Below are positions 33,595 through 43,666 of a stretch of DNA of 64,000 nt, in pieces (the stretch's first letter is position 1; each line of letters starts with the position of its first letter). Below the pieces are notes generated by a model, which searched no databases, was not told where the DNA came from, and saw nothing but the letters and a program-made list of their open reading frames with translations. The stretch covers positions 18,391,764-18,455,763 of the forward strand of contig CM059972.1 in assembly GCA_030490835.1 (NCBI GenBank), written 5' to 3'. A program made the translations under genes and the position numbers. This DNA is from Annona cherimola (Eukaryota > Streptophyta > Magnoliopsida > Magnoliales > Annonaceae).

Positions 33595-35205
33595 AGCTTT
33601 GTTTCTATGTAACCAGGTTATATAGAAGTGGACTTATGTAATCCTTTCAAAGTCTTAGATTTTGAATTTTAATAAAAAAATCTAATCCATTGATTGTATT
33701 TAACATCATTTGTTTATGTAGAAGATCAAGTTTCATTCTAATCAAGTATGTTCATGAGTCACATTTGTTGGAAAATGTATATATTCATTTGTAAATTATT
33801 AAAAAGGCTAAAAATTAATTTTAAAATAATATTTTCAACATCTAAACCGTCCAAAATATCATTTCTATATGAATAAATGATTCTGTAAATATTATTACAT
33901 TCTAATACATGTGTAAATAGATCTAAACATTTTTCATAATTTACATATGAATATATATTTTTGAACAAATGTAGCTCAAAAAATTTTTGATTGGGATGAA
34001 ACTTGGTTACCTAAATAAAATAATAATGTTAAATATAATGAACGAATTGGATTTTCTATTAAAGATCAAAATCGTAGATTTAAATGAATTATATGGGTCC
34101 ACTTCTATATAACTTCTATATAACCCAAATTAAATAGAAGCGGGACCGATATATCGATCTCGCTTCTATGAAACCCCCTTTCTATGTAACTCCTCATATT
34201 TTTAAAATCTCGATGGTCGATGAAAAATCTACTTAATTTATTATGTTTAATATCATTTTTAGTATCCTGGAAACTTTTTTATTTTTTTAATTTTACTATA
34301 TATGAGCCTCATCTATAAATGTGTAAAATCAACATAATAAAATGGTTCAATATTAAAATATCAACTTTAAAGTAATTTTTTTAATATTTAAACCATCTAA
34401 AATATAAATAATATGTAGATAAATTATCCTATAAAGTATTGTTACATTCTAATAGTGTGAATGGATCTAAGCGTTTTTCATAATTAATACATGAATATAC
34501 ATATTTTTGAGCAAATGTGGCCCATGCACATACTTGAGTTGGATAAATCTTAGTCTTTTAGTTAAATAAATAGTGTTAATTACAATAAATAGATTGAAAT
34601 TTCTATAGGATTAATATCTTAAAATTTGAGAGGGTTACATGAGACTGCTTCTACGTAACCTGGTTAAGTAGAAGCGAAGCCCTATATATATATATACACG
34701 CACACAGAGTCCCGCTTCTATGTAATTAGTTACATAGAAGCGGACTCATATAACCGTTTCAATATCTAAAATTTTGATCCTGAATAAAAAATTTAATCTA
34801 TTCATTGTATTTAACATCATTTGTTGATCAAGAAGATTAAGTGTCATCCCAATCAAGTATATTTAAGGATCACATTTGTTCAAAAATATTTATATTCATG
34901 TGTAAATTATGAAAAACAGTTAGATCTATTTACACATGTATTAGAATGTAATAATACTTTACAGAATCATTTATTCGCATAGAAATGATATTTTGGATGG
35001 CTTAGACGTTGAAAATACTACTTTAAAATTGATATTTTAGCATTTTTCATAATTTTCACATGAATATATATTTTCTAATAAATGTGGCTTATAAAAATAC
35101 TTGATTGGGATGACACTTGATCTCTTAGATAGATAAATTATGTTAAATATAATAAATGGATTAAATTTTCCATGGAAGATCCGGTTATATAGAAGTGGAA
35201 AGTCT
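33595..35205. mobile_element. Three adjacent family C foldback elements
   Basis: Approximate units are 33595-34150, 34160-34680 and 34705-35205. Each is bounded by CTTCTATGTAACC/GGTTA.ATAGAAGCGG palindromes and carries ATTTAACATCATTTGTT.A, CATCTAAACCGTCCAAAATA and ATTACATTCTAATACATG blocks. The terminal palindromes themselves form small hairpins. No coding region is seen. Confidence 0.65.
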
Positions 35206-35840
35206 GAATATATATTTTCAGAAACTCAATACAAATGTGTACTGGATAATTACCCGAAAAGAAAACACCATAAGTGAATGCGGGTTGCGAAACTCAGATC
35301 TCCCTGTTTCCTTTTTTCAACAGACCCAAAGGGAGTACTCTAGTTATAAGAACGCAAGTCTATTTGTAATTTACGTTAAGCAATGAGATTGATTTACTAT
35401 TTTAAAAACAACAAGATAAGCCTGTAATGATGATTGCGCAGTGTATGTGTATTTGCGCGAAAAAAAAAAAACCCTATGCGGTGAATTATTCTAACCATTT
35501 TTTACTTCTTTGTTTCCTAATTTAATTATATACTTTTTATGGGAAATTAGTTTATATACTTTTATTTCAACATAAATCCTAATATTTTGTATTATTTTCC
35601 GTTGGATTAATAATGATAAATCTACCTTATCCCTTGTATTTAGAACTATTTATTTCATTATCACATCAATTTTCATTTAAATCCAACATGTGTATGAGTT
35701 CCATTTTAAAATAGAATAAATTTAATTTAATAAAAATGTTTAATATAAATATTAATATTAAAATAATATTTTTAACATCTAAATCATTTAAAATATGATT
35801 TTTATATGAATAAATAATTATATAAGTTATCATTACATTT
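35206..35840. other. Gene-free stretch
   Basis: A short open frame at 35195-35386 has no recognisable domain. The rest is AT-rich, with family C-like words at 35760-35830. Confidence 0.4.
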
Positions 35841-35964
35841 TAATGGAGGGCCATTTTCAGCGGACTGCACGTCTACGCGGCAGCATATCTCTCTACATAG
35901 GATGCAAATAAAGTTGTTGTAATCCTAACTCCCCGAATTAATTATGGGACGCTGATCTACGGCA

Positions 35965-36070
35965 GTCTTCTTCCTCTTCCGTTCAAACCTCCAATTCCAA
36001 TTCTTCATGTCCCAACCGTCTTCTTCCTTTTCCGTTCAAACCTCCGACTCCAATTCTTCCTGTCCCTACC
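35965..36070. repeat. 53-bp tandem duplication
   Basis: Two units (35965-36017, 36018-36070) share GTCTTCTTCC.CTTCCGTTC and CCAATTCTTC.TGTCCC. Duplication unit 1 (27590-27640) has a single copy, so this expansion followed the segmental duplication. Confidence 0.85.
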
Positions 36071-36184
36071 GGACCTTCCTTGATTCACGGGCGCTAAATC
36101 AGAACGTCTTTCGACGTTGGGTTGGGCAGGCGTCAGATCTAAATTGGGGTGGGAAGGGGATAAATTTTCAAAAGCGTGAGATTG

Positions 36185-36553
36185 CGTTGCCGGCTCCCAG
36201 GTGCACACACCTATTTTTTTTATTTTTTTTGAAATTTTTTTTTTAGAAATGTTAATATAGGTGTATTTAACATGTATATAAATTTTTATCATTTTTGAAG
36301 TATTTTAGATATTTATTTTTTATTTCTGAAAATCAGTGGCATTTTAGGTAATTTTAAATTACAAAAATGCCACTGATTTTCAAAAATGAAAAATAAATAT
36401 CTAAAAATCTCCAAAAATGGTAAAAATTTATACACATGTTAAATACACTTGGGCTAATAATTTTATGAAAAAAATTTCAAAAAAAAATAAAAAAATTGGT
36501 GTATGCGCCCGGGAGCAGGCAACGCTGCCGGCTCAGGTGCAGGAGATCAGATC
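36185..36553. mobile_element. Family A foldback MITE, GCTCCCGGGAGC-type end
   Basis: The left end is CGTTGCCGGCTCCCAGGTGC and the right has GCGCCCGGGAGCAGGCAACG. GAGATTG repeats at both flanks (36178-36184, 36556-36562; 9 bp with two changes). Unit 1 of the duplication has the uninterrupted site (AAAAGCGTAAGATTGACATG near 27720), which confirms insertion after duplication. Confidence 0.85.
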
Positions 36554-36680
36554 TCGAGATTGACGTTACAAAATGGTAATAGATGGCTGCCCGGGTACGC
36601 TACTCTGGTGATAACTTATGCTGGTTCATTTTTGGCTGTAAGGTGATAATAAATGGATTAGTCATACAGAAAGATATGAG

Positions 36681-36881
36681 ATCGTTCTCCTACACCCGGG
36701 TGCACTGAGCTTCAGTAATTTTAAATTATCTAAAATGCTACTGATTTTTAAAAATAAAAAATAAATATTTAAAATACTCCAAAAAAGGTAAAAATTGATA
36801 CATATGTTAAATATACTTAGATTAACACTTTTATAAAAAAAATAGTTTAATGCACTCGAGTGCAGGAAATCACGATCCGAA
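36681..36881. mobile_element. Family A MITE, internally deleted
   Basis: The left box ACACCCGGGTGCACTGAGC is followed directly by the central GTAATTTTAAATTA, so most of the left arm is gone. The right arm and the box GCACTCGAGTGCA remain. GATATGAG and GATTTGAG flank it (36673-36680, 36882-36889). The unit 1 site ACATATGAGCAAATGATT (28658) is empty. Confidence 0.8.
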
Positions 36882-37976
36882 GATTTGAGCAAATGGTCAA
36901 AATATATAAGACAAAAATGGAAAAAATAGTCATGGAGGTGGTTAAGATTTAAAATTATAACAAAGGCGGAAAAAATTCATTCCCACTTATTGAATATGAT
37001 TGAAAAAGTGAAAGAATTATATAATATAATATGAATAGTAATAAGAAGTAGATAAATAAAGTTAAAATAAATAAAATAATTTATGAAAAATTATTATAAT
37101 CTAGAGTTAATAAAAAATGTAACACAATTGTTTTGTTAAAATGTTAAATTAAACAATATTTAGAAATGAGTGAATTTTTTTAACTTTGCAGGTTACTAGT
37201 ACCGAAATTCAAATTAAATTTCAATGATGAAGGAATAATTTTCCAGAGCGTTTGGTAAGTTAGCGAGGTAGGAAAGTACTTTTTCACTTCTTTTCAGCAC
37301 ACCTTTCAAAAAAATAACTTGACTTCTTAAATATCTAACTGCAGTAGTTCTTGGCTCTCTTACATAACTAAGATGTTAATTTTGAAGCCTTTCAGAAAAA
37401 AAAAAAATTTTAATTTTGAAAAATCTGAGTGAAAAGTGAGTATCGCTTCATACAACTGGCAAACGGACCTTCCAAAAATGTATGAACGTGTGTACAAGTG
37501 TTTTGGCATTTATATAAATTCGTCAATCTAAAATTGTTTATTCTCCACAGCATTCCTATATTTTAATTATTTCTTCGTTTTCATATATAATATCCTGATT
37601 TTCAAGTATTTCTTCAACAGCTACCCACATAAGATGAGTGATATTCTCATATTGATCTAAGATAACCCTGTCTTAGACCGGCCTTGAAACTCATATTTTA
37701 TGTTTAAAATTTTTTAATTAAATATTAATATAAATGTATATTATCTGTAAACTAATTTTTATCATTTTTGGATATATGATTTAAAAATAAATATATCTCA
37801 AAAAATAGTAAAATGTGGTTTGTAGATAATATATACCTAAATTAAAATATAGTTATGTAAAAATGATCAAAAAGTAAAAATAATTGAAAAGTATGATAGT
37901 TGTATATAAAGATAAAAAGAAATAATTTTAAAAATAGTAATTATGGAGAATGAAAAGTTTTAAACTAAAAATTTTA

Positions 37977-38512
37977 AAGTGTGTTTAACAATAAGAAAAA
38001 ATGTCAAACTAAACTTTTTAATCTAAAATTTTTCACTCCCCATAACTACCTTATTTTGTAACCATTTTTTCACATCTTCCTATACAATTACACTACTTTC
38101 TAATCATTTCTACATAACTAACTTATCTATTTTTTGTATGTTTAAAAAGTAAGAAAACTTTTGGATGAAAAGTTTTAGTGTAAAAGTTGTTAAATTGATA
38201 TAAAATGATGTGATATAATATGAGTAATAATAAATAATAAAGATAATAAAGTTAAAATAAATAGGTTAGTTGTATGTATAATTGTGCAGAAATGATTGAA
38301 AAGTAAGATAGTTTATATAGAAATATATAAAAAATAATTAAAAAATAGAATAATTGTAGATAGTCAAAAGTTTTATATTAAAAAGTTTTAGACAAAAATT
38401 TTTATTTATTGCCAAACAACTCATTTAACTTTATTCTATTTACTCATTATCATTATCTTTACTATATCACATTATTTTCTTCAAATTTAAAAACTTTTCA
38501 TGGCTTCCCAAA
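37977..38512 (+). mobile_element. MITE family B interrupted by another family B copy
   Basis: The outer copy starts GTGTGTTTAACAATAAG, breaks at about 38138 after CTAACTTATCTATTTT, and resumes at about 38412 with ATTTAACTTTATTCTATTTA, ending CTTCCCAAATACA. The inner copy (38139-38411) is inverted, from GTATGTTTAAAAAGTAAG to TTATTGCCAAAC. The insertion falls inside AACCTATCTATTTCAAC of the consensus. Confidence 0.75.
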
Positions 38513-38626
38513 TACAGTAAAAATGTTTCTGGTATAAAACAACACACACCTTGGGCACCATAGGCGTTTTGAGTAGTGTCTGGTGAAGGCAAGGAGACAG
38601 CAAATGTCCTTCAGATTTCCGTCGAA

Positions 38627-38870
38627 GGGTTGTTTGGTAATTTAAAATTTTGTGGGATTTTTGGATGGGATAAGAAATGAGAAATGAAATATTTTGAAAG
38701 TTATACGATTAATAGAAAATGATAGAGGTAAAGTTGGAATAATTAGTATTGTTAGAAAGAAAAATAATTGAAATATTAGGATAAAAGTAGAAAAAATATA
38801 ATTATTGATAAGTAATCATTGATATAATTATTGATAAGTAATTAAGTATTGTTGGATGGGTTTTGAATTT
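38627..38870. mobile_element. GGTTTGG-type MITE
   Basis: It starts GGGTTGTTTGGTAATTTAAA, includes GGATGGGATAAGAAATGAGA, and is similar to 10262-10495. The right end is unclear near TTGGATGGGTTTTG. Confidence 0.5.
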
Positions 38871-39060
38871 TTTTTTTCCCCAAATGGCGATCCATCCGAG
38901 GACCAGGAGTATTGTATTTGTTGTCCCGATGGCTTTTTGCATGCCCACCAGTGAGCGGCGAGAATCAGGCTTAACCTAGGAACCTGTAGAAACGGCGGCT
39001 ACCGAGTACCGATAATACAGAGTTGTACGGAAGTCTCCGTGAATCGTCCCGTAACGGGCT

Positions 39061-39204
39061 ATATGCTTTTTTCTTTTTTCTTTTTTCTTTTTTTTTTTTT
39101 TTTAAAAAATATCTGTCTGGAGAAGGTCTATGCTTCCTCTTGTCGTGCCGTAATGACTTTAGAAAAGTTAAAGGAAAAAAAATTTGGGACAGTATCTAAT
39201 CCAA
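39061..39204. repeat. (TTTTTTC)n-like pyrimidine run and flank
   Basis: CTTTTTT units at 39066-39103 run into poly-T. They lie at the end of segmental duplication unit 2. Confidence 0.7.
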
Positions 39205-39560
39205 AAAAAAAAATTTAATTAAATTTGTGACTGTAAATAATTATAAGTATATTTATTTAGTTTCGAAAATTATAAATTATTTTATATAATTTGATCATAA
39301 TTGAAAATATATTAATATTGTCACAACATAGGTATATTTCTAAATAAATACAAACTATATAAATATATTAAAAAATTATTTTTATCTTGTATGTACAATA
39401 TATCCACGTTTTTTTATCTCATATATATTATATACAATATATCCACATAGTTTGTATATATTATATAAATATACCTATACTGTAATGAAAGTATAATTGT
39501 GTACATATATTTATAATTACGGTTAAATTACGTAAGTATACTACGATACTTGTAAATTAT
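39205..39560. mobile_element. Foldback MITE family F, aged
   Basis: ATTATAAGTATATTTATTTAG at the left is answered by TTAAATTACGTAAGTATACT at the right. TTGATCATAATTGAAAATAT and TATTTATAATTACGGTTAAA are further matched words. It is related to 41935-42285 and 60938-61312. Confidence 0.5.
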
Positions 39561-40154
39561 CAAAAAAAATTGTGTTGAAAAAATCGATGGAGAAATTTTT
39601 TTTTTTCCGAAAGGGGGCTAACGGTGTATAACTTGACTCAAACAAAAATGAAAATTATAAATATGGAAGCCTAGTTGATTCTTCCATCTGAATAACGGTA
39701 GGAGATTTTGAAAATAGGTGGTAACTCAAGGGCTAAGAAGAAGGCAAAATTTATTAACCAAATCACCGAAGATAGGGTAAGAAAAAGTGAGAGAGGTCAT
39801 ATAATATAATACGAGTAATAACCCAAAAAAAAAGATAAGACAATGAAAACTATGTAAAAATATTAAATTTAAAAATAATGATTGAAAAGTATTTTTCCGT
39901 ACTTAATTTTCCCCACTTTCGCATCAAAAGAAGCACGCCTTACATTACTATAAATTTATTGAAGTAATAGAAATACATATATATATATATATGTACGCTA
40001 GTAATTTATAATGCTAATAAATTTAATTTAATTTTTAATTTAAATTGATATCTTAATAAAAATGCTTTTTATGAATTCTTTTGCATACTACAACAACTTT
40101 TATTTTGCAACGATATTAATGTTATGAAAATGACAAGGAAGCTGTAGTAGCATG
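39561..40154. other. Gene-free stretch
   Basis: AT-rich, with a short AT run near 39978. Nothing coding is recognised. Confidence 0.4.
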
Positions 40155-40760
40155 TGCTGCAACTTAGTTCGGTTCGATTTAAGTAGTAGCTTATCTTATC
40201 CATACTCTATTTGCAAAAGGTCTACTCTATCCTAGTCATTTATAGGTTTAGTTTCTAATATACTATACCATATCCATTACCCACAGGGTCGGTTATAGTT
40301 TCGGTTCCAGATCGGCTTTTTTAATATTTAAATATAACATTTTGAAAAAATATTTTTATATTATTTTAAAAAATATAAAGCAACACTCGTTTACATTTTA
40401 AGATTGCAGGTACATATGTTACTAATTACATTATTATATCGAAGATATAAAGTATAGATTGTCACACCCTAATCATTAAAACTATTAATATATTAATCAC
40501 AAAACACAAGTTTATTTATAAAAGATTTTTGTACGTCAATGACATATATATAACTAAACTCGTTTCTTACTTCAAAATCTACAACTTCACATGATATAAG
40601 ATCTATTTGAATTTGAATTTGTTAAAATAGGTGTGTACACAATATGTTACTGATGAAACACAACATATACTATATAATATATATCGTGTATATATATAAT
40701 TATATCTATATGGTTCAGTTCCAGGTAACCAATATATCTATCCTATCCTTATCCTAACGA
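40155..40760. mobile_element. hAT-like element, relative of 15516-16202
   Basis: In inverse orientation it shares AACAAATTCAAATTCAAAT, ACATATG and GGGTAATGGATATGG-like words and purine-rich ends. The ends are not defined precisely and no target duplication is certain. Confidence 0.5.
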
Positions 40761-40901
40761 GTAGGAGGATAATAGTTTGTACCTTAACTATAGATAATAT
40801 TTTGTGTAGTACCCTGTTTAAATAGGTCGAGCCCCCTTCCTGCAATTCGATGGTTGCACTACCTTTGTCACATGTTATGCATGCATGGTACGAATTGTAG
40901 T

Positions 40902-41423
40902 GTCTCATTTTATGGCGTTTGCGGGGACCCTGGTTCAATGCACCCGGGTGTACTTCACCCATTTTTTCTTATTTTTTTGAATTTTTTTTTACACGACTGT
41001 TAATCTAAGTATATTTAACATGCGTATAAATTTTTATAATTTTTGGAGATTTTTAGATATATTTTTTTATTTTTTAAAATCAGTGACATTTTTAGTAATT
41101 TTAAATTACTAAAAATGCCACTGATTTTAAAAAAAAAACCCGAAAAAAATATCTAAAAATATTTAAAAATGGTAAAAATTTATACACATGTTAAATAGAC
41201 TTAGATTAACATTTTCATAAAAAAAAATAAAAATAAAATAAAAAAAATGGGTAAAGTACTCCCGGGTGCATTGAGGCTCAATGCACCCGGGTGCATTGAA
41301 CCAGGGTCCGTTTGCGGAGGTCCACGTTATAACTATTTAACGGTCCAAAGCAACAGCCAGCGTCTCATGGCGTTTGCCGAGGTCTACGTTATAACTATTT
41401 AATGGTCCAAAGCAACAGCCAGC
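40902..41423. repeat. 62-bp tandem duplication, first unit split by a MITE
   Basis: Unit 1 is 40902-40924 plus 41309-41361 and unit 2 is 41362-41423. Shared words are GTCTCAT..TATGGCGTTTGC, GAGGTC.ACGTTATAACTAT and GGTCCAAAGCAACAGCCAGC. The family A element lies inside unit 1. Confidence 0.8.
40925..41308. mobile_element. Family A foldback MITE
   Basis: It starts GGACCCTGGTTCAATGCACC, mirrored at the right end. The right end shows the full nested palindrome: CTCCCGGGTGCATTGAGGC, then CTCAATGCACCCGGGTGC. The 9-bp target duplication is CGTTTGCGG (40916-40924, 41309-41317). It is well preserved. Confidence 0.9.
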
Positions 41424-41429
41424 AGCTAA

Positions 41430-41669
41430 AACCAATAATCTTTTCGATTATCAAATGGAAAAAAAAAAAAAGAAACAGGACAGGCAGCCGTCGTCACAGG
41501 CATGCAATCCGTCCTATTTTGGGTCCCATCACTCGTACTAAAAATACATACAGAGATTTCTGAAACATGTCGACCGTTGCTGTCATTTTCAGCCCATCTC
41601 CCATGTTTCACCTATCATTCCTTCAAGGGCGTGCTTCCCTCGCTCCCATTTCAATCTCTCAACTACCTC

Positions 41670-41705
<36 letters not shown>

Positions 41706-41934
41706 GGTGCATTTCCCTTCTCTTCACTGGATTCTGCTACTGCTGATTGAATTTTTGGTGGGATGTGGAAATATACTCTTGTCTTTAACCTTAGTTAGCT
41801 TGGTTGCAAATTCTCCTGGCTAGAATGGAAAGTTCGCCACATGCTTCATATTTCCGCTATGATCTGATCAGCACTAAACTTTCAAAATATGATGCATTTT
41901 TATTCGTATTAATTAGAAATTGCTAAAATTAATT
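41430..41934. other. Gene-start-like stretch with no gene attached
   Basis: The part at 41480-41760 has mixed composition and a CT microsatellite, as is common in plant 5' leaders, but no open frame with a known domain follows before the next transposons. It could be a decayed promoter or an unrelated single-copy piece. Confidence 0.3.
41672..41702. repeat. (TC)n microsatellite
   Basis: An uninterrupted CT run of about 15 units. Confidence 0.9.
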
Positions 41935-42285
41935 TGGCTGATTTGCAAATATTTCCATATAATTTAACATAATTGCAAATATATTTATTCAATTCAAAAA
42001 TTACAAATAATTTCATAAAATTGGCCATAATTGTAAATATATTTATATTATTACAACTCCATCATAACACCATCACAATAAGAGTATACTCACAAAAGTT
42101 GCATTCATTTACAAATATACCTAAGCCATGATGCACCGTGATGAAGTTGTGATAATGGTTTAACAATATGGGTATATTTTCAATTATAGTTAAATTCTTT
42201 GGAGGTTCTTTATATTTTTTGAAACTACATGAGTAAAATTATAGTTAAACTATATAAGTATATTTGCAAGTCACCCAAATATTAT
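41935..42285. mobile_element. Foldback MITE family F
   Basis: GATTTGCAAATATTTCCATAT at the left is answered by AAGTATATTTGCAAGTCAC at the right. The inner CATAATTGCAAATATATTTA is answered by GGGTATATTTTCAATTATAG. It is the best F copy along with 60938-61312. Confidence 0.6.
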
Positions 42286-42568
42286 CTTGCAATCAGGTGT
42301 GCCGCTGCAGTAAAATTGTCTAGAATTACAAAACAGTTAATTTCCATGATGAAAACATCCTTCTTTACATTTTGTCTTTACAGTTTCCCACATGATTATC
42401 ATAAATATTAGGTAATGGATAACATGAATGAAGTGTGTCATATGTTAAGATTGCTGGGCGGTACAAATGCAATGATCCAAGCATGGTTGTGACCCACCTA
42501 ATTATAAAAAATAAAAAAAAATTCTGCGACCCATTTTCTTTTTCTTTTTACTTGGGTTAACGTACAGA
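42286..42568. other. Gene-free stretch
   Basis: No recognised feature. Confidence 0.4.
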
Positions 42569-42577
42569 CAATCTTTC

Positions 42578-42967
42578 CCGATCACCTGTTCCCGCGAGCA
42601 GGCAGCGTTCCCTGCTCCCGGGAGATTATACCCATTTTTTAAAAAAAAATTTCGAAATTTTTTTTATAAAAATGTTAATCCAGGTGTATTTAATATGTGT
42701 ATAAGTTTTTACCATTTTTGGAGTATTTTAGATATTTATTTTTTATTTTTGAAAGTCAGTGGCATTTTAAGTAATTTAAAATTACTTAAAATGCCACTGA
42801 CTTTCAAAAATAAAAAATAAATATCTAAAATACTCCAAAAATGGTAAAAACTTATACACATGTTAAATACACCTAGATTAACACTGTTAAGGAGAAATTT
42901 TCAAAAAAAAATAAAAAAAATAGGTATAAACTCCCAGGAGCATGGAACGCTGCCTGCTCCCGGTCTC
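42578..42967. mobile_element. Family A foldback MITE, GCTCCCGGGAGC subfamily
   Basis: The left end is CCGATCACCTGTTCCCGCG, then GAGCAGGCAGCG and CTGCTCCCGGGAG. The right end is CTCCCAGGAGCATGGAACG and CTGCCTGCTCCCGG. A perfect 9-bp target duplication CAATCTTTC flanks it (42569-42577, 42968-42976). The core matches the other copies (AGTCAGTGGCATTTTAAG and its inverse). Confidence 0.9.
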
Positions 42968-42989
42968 CAATCTTTCGGCTGGTTAAGTG

Positions 42990-43116
42990 GGATCCCGATC
43001 TGTTGCTCCCGAGAGCATGGAGGCTTCCATGCTCTCGTGGTCGCGCGCCCATTGGATCGCTTTGCGGAAATCTTTTGCGCGCGACCCCGAGACCATGGAA
43101 CCACAGATCGGGATCC
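42990..43116. mobile_element. 127-bp mini foldback element, GC-rich
   Basis: It starts GATCCCGATCTGT and ends ACAGATCGGGATCC. Inside, GAGAGCATGGA...TCCATGCTCTC forms a perfect 11-bp hairpin. GGTTAAGTG and GGTTAAGAG flank it (42981-42989, 43117-43125), a 9-bp duplication with one change. It resembles an end-only derivative of the GCTCCCGAGAGC subfamily next door. Confidence 0.7.
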
Positions 43117-43666
43117 GGTTAAGAGAAAAGTGGGAGCAGTAAGTACCATCAAAAGAAGGGGGGGAAAAAAAAATGGGAGCAGTCAGGGCCTGTCTTTGGC
43201 CGGTAGTAATGATCTCATCATCTCGTGATATGCAACAAAGCTTGCTTTGATTCCTAGCTTATCAAGTCGAATGAATAAGTTCAGCCAAAAAGAGAGAGAG
43301 AAAAGTGGCTCAAGTTATTGACGCCTACAATAACGCGGGTGGAGAGTTCCTCCCCGAGTCGATCCGACTGGTGACGGTGGGCACGCTCGGATCGGGGTGG
43401 AGGTTTCCCGCGTCCTCGTCCTGGATTTCTCGACGTCCCTCCTTCACTCGGGTTGCCGCATTTTGGAGTGCAGTGTCAGATTCCTGGATTGAGAGCTGGG
43501 TGCTGCATGGTGAGTTGGGGGCGGAGGTTTCTCACGTGACTTCTGCCGGGTTTCCTCATCGCATCTGCGTCTTTCCTCAAGTTGTAGATAGGAGTGTTGC
43601 TTTCCTGATCTGGGTGCTGGTCGCTGATTGGTGGTGAGCGACATATTCAGACTCCTTCGTGCAGGG

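Larger units (their letters stand above)
31480..39060. repeat. Tandem segmental duplication 1, unit 2
   Basis: It matches 26745-30660 but is nearly twice as long. Extra DNA comes from a family A element (32495-32893), a cluster of family D/C foldbacks (33093-35205), two more family A elements (36185-36553, 36681-36881), and family B self-nesting (37977-38512). The end block GAGCGGCGAGAATCAGGCTT to GTCTCCGTGAATCGTCCC (38950-39050) matches unit 1. Confidence 0.75.

Noticed and set aside
43305..43637. 110-residue open frame before ORF1 of the LINE
   Set aside because: It lies in the LINE 5' UTR, lacks an ATG start, and resembles no known domain.
43628..43666. Upstream extension of LINE ORF1 from GTG 43628
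   Set aside because: The family start MMTPSEEDLL at 43667 is better supported, and the extension has no ATG.
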